DNA of 5,410 nt. It comes from Sulfuritalea sp. (GTDB lineage Bacteria > Pseudomonadota > Gammaproteobacteria > Burkholderiales > Rhodocyclaceae). This document shows positions 4,833 through 5,410 of the stretch, one piece after another; position 1 is the first letter of the stretch, and each line of letters opens with the position of its first letter. Location of the stretch: NCBI GenBank assembly GCA_026399445.1, contig JAPLRA010000040.1:1-5410 (forward strand), given 5' to 3'. A model generated the notes under the pieces. It was not told the DNA's origin and did no database searches. It was given only the letters and a program-made list of their open reading frames with translations. The position numbers and the translations under genes are program-made.

Positions 4833-5410
4833 AAGCTCGACATTCCCCAGATTCTTTCCCGCCTTCCGCTGTTCCAGGAACTTGCCCCGGAGCAGATCGC
4901 CGCACTCGAATCGGCGTGTCGCGAGCGCCGACTTGCCAAGGGCGAGATGCTGTTTCAGAAGGGCGACTTGCCAAAGGGGTTCTTCGTCGTCGTCTTCGGC
5001 CAGATCAAGCTGGCCTTCCCGTCCTCGCAGGGCAATGAAAAGGTTGTGCAGATTCTCGGACCGCGGCAGAGCTTCGGCGAGGCGGTGATGTTTCTCGATC
5101 GCCCCTGCCCGGTATTTGCCGAAGGTCTGGTAGACAGCCTGCTGCTGCATATTGGCAGCGCTCCCGTGTTCGAACTTCTGGAGCGTGACCCCTTGTTCGC
5201 CCGACGCATGCTGGCGGGACTTTCGATGCGACTGCATTCGCTGGTGGAGGACGTCGAAACCTACTCCCTGCGCTCCTCTGCGCAGCGAGTGGTCGGCTAT
5301 CTCCTGCAGCATTGCCCGCAGCAGGAAGGCCCCTGTGAGGGCTCGTTCGAAATATCGCTGCCAACCTCGAAACAGGTCATCGCCTCGCGCCTGAATCTGA
5401 CGCCGGAAAC
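4797..5410 (+). CDS. DNR-like Crp/Fnr-family regulator, probable NO sensor, 3' end cut off
   Basis: The first 204 residues of a Crp/Fnr-family protein are visible; about 30 are missing past the window edge. The sensor beta-barrel covers about 20-130, with EKVVQILGPRQSFGEAVMFL (81-100) resembling the FAEAMMF block of Pseudomonas DNR. A long dimer helix with RLHSLVEDVETYSLRSSAQR (145-164) follows, then GYLL. The helix-turn-helix ISLPTSKQVIASRLNLTPE (186-204) stops at the Glu of the ExxSR motif. It lacks the N-terminal CxxCx5C cluster of FNR, so it is not an oxygen-sensing FNR; DNR proteins bind heme and activate denitrification genes in response to NO. The divergent nnrS, a typical DNR/NnrR target, supports this. 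Three in-frame ATG codons (4797, 4809, 4821) are possible starts; I list the first, preceded by the weak site AAGAGA. The last could equally be used, since the family fold begins only after the repeat. Confidence 0.82.
   Translation, partial: MHETMHETMHETKLDIPQILSRLPLFQELAPEQIAALESACRERRLAKGEMLFQKGDLPKGFFVVVFGQIKLAFPSSQGNEKVVQILGPRQSFGEAVMFLDRPCPVFAEGLVDSLLLHIGSAPVFELLERDPLFARRMLAGLSMRLHSLVEDVETYSLRSSAQRVVGYLLQHCPQQEGPCEGSFEISLPTSKQVIASRLNLTPE

Noticed and set aside
4724..4939. N-terminal extension of nnrS by 72 codons
   Set aside because: The extension contains SCMVSCMVSCMVSC, the antisense reading of the tandem repeat in the DNR-like gene, and is not NnrS-like. The family start motif FFAAPHR begins six residues after ATG 4723.

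Overview
The window looks like chromosomal DNA of a GC-rich, facultatively anaerobic, probably denitrifying betaproteobacterium (Rhodocyclales-like). This is inferred from protein character and gene order, not from a database search. A TauE/DsbD_2-type membrane protein gene, hemN and an fnr/anr regulator occur next to each other near cbb3-oxidase assembly genes in many proteobacteria, including Pseudomonas. Here that module abuts a nitric-oxide set made of nnrS, a sirB-like gene and a DNR-type regulator.

Layout. Bases 1-109 (minus) are the first 36 codons of a rhodanese-like protein cut by the window edge. Bases 110-190 hold a strong hairpin, a candidate promoter and a small inverted repeat. 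Bases 191-907 (minus) encode a six-helix TauE/DsbD_2-like membrane protein that follows hemN by 9 bp. Bases 917-2231 (minus) are hemN, the oxygen-independent coproporphyrinogen III oxidase. Bases 2232-2358 are a divergent control region with an FNR box. Bases 2359-3117 (plus) encode an FNR with all four cluster cysteines. Its stop codon overlaps that of the convergent sirB-like gene (3114-3503, minus), which lies 5 bp downstream of nnrS (3509-4723, minus). Diverging from nnrS is a DNR-like Crp/Fnr regulator (4797 onward, plus), cut off inside its recognition helix.

How they fit together. FNR would sense falling oxygen and, through the box at 2313-2326, act on hemN and perhaps on its own gene. 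HemN supplies heme without oxygen for the cytochromes of microaerobic and anaerobic respiration, and the TauE/DsbD_2-like protein probably helps assemble the cbb3-type oxidase. The DNR-like regulator would sense NO and control the divergent nnrS-sirB pair.

Most notable point: hemN appears damaged. Its first 22 codons (from ATG 2231) are intact but out of frame with the rest. About 20 codons, including the conserved YTSYPT segment, are missing. The second cysteine of the radical-SAM CxxxCxxC motif is phenylalanine. This is either a recently inactivated gene (with another copy elsewhere) or a local sequence or assembly error. Other points of interest are a threefold 12-bp repeat giving the DNR-like protein an MHETMHETMHET start, a class II-spaced FNR site in front of hemN, and a terminator-like hairpin built into the end of sirB. 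I found no clearly novel multi-gene system.
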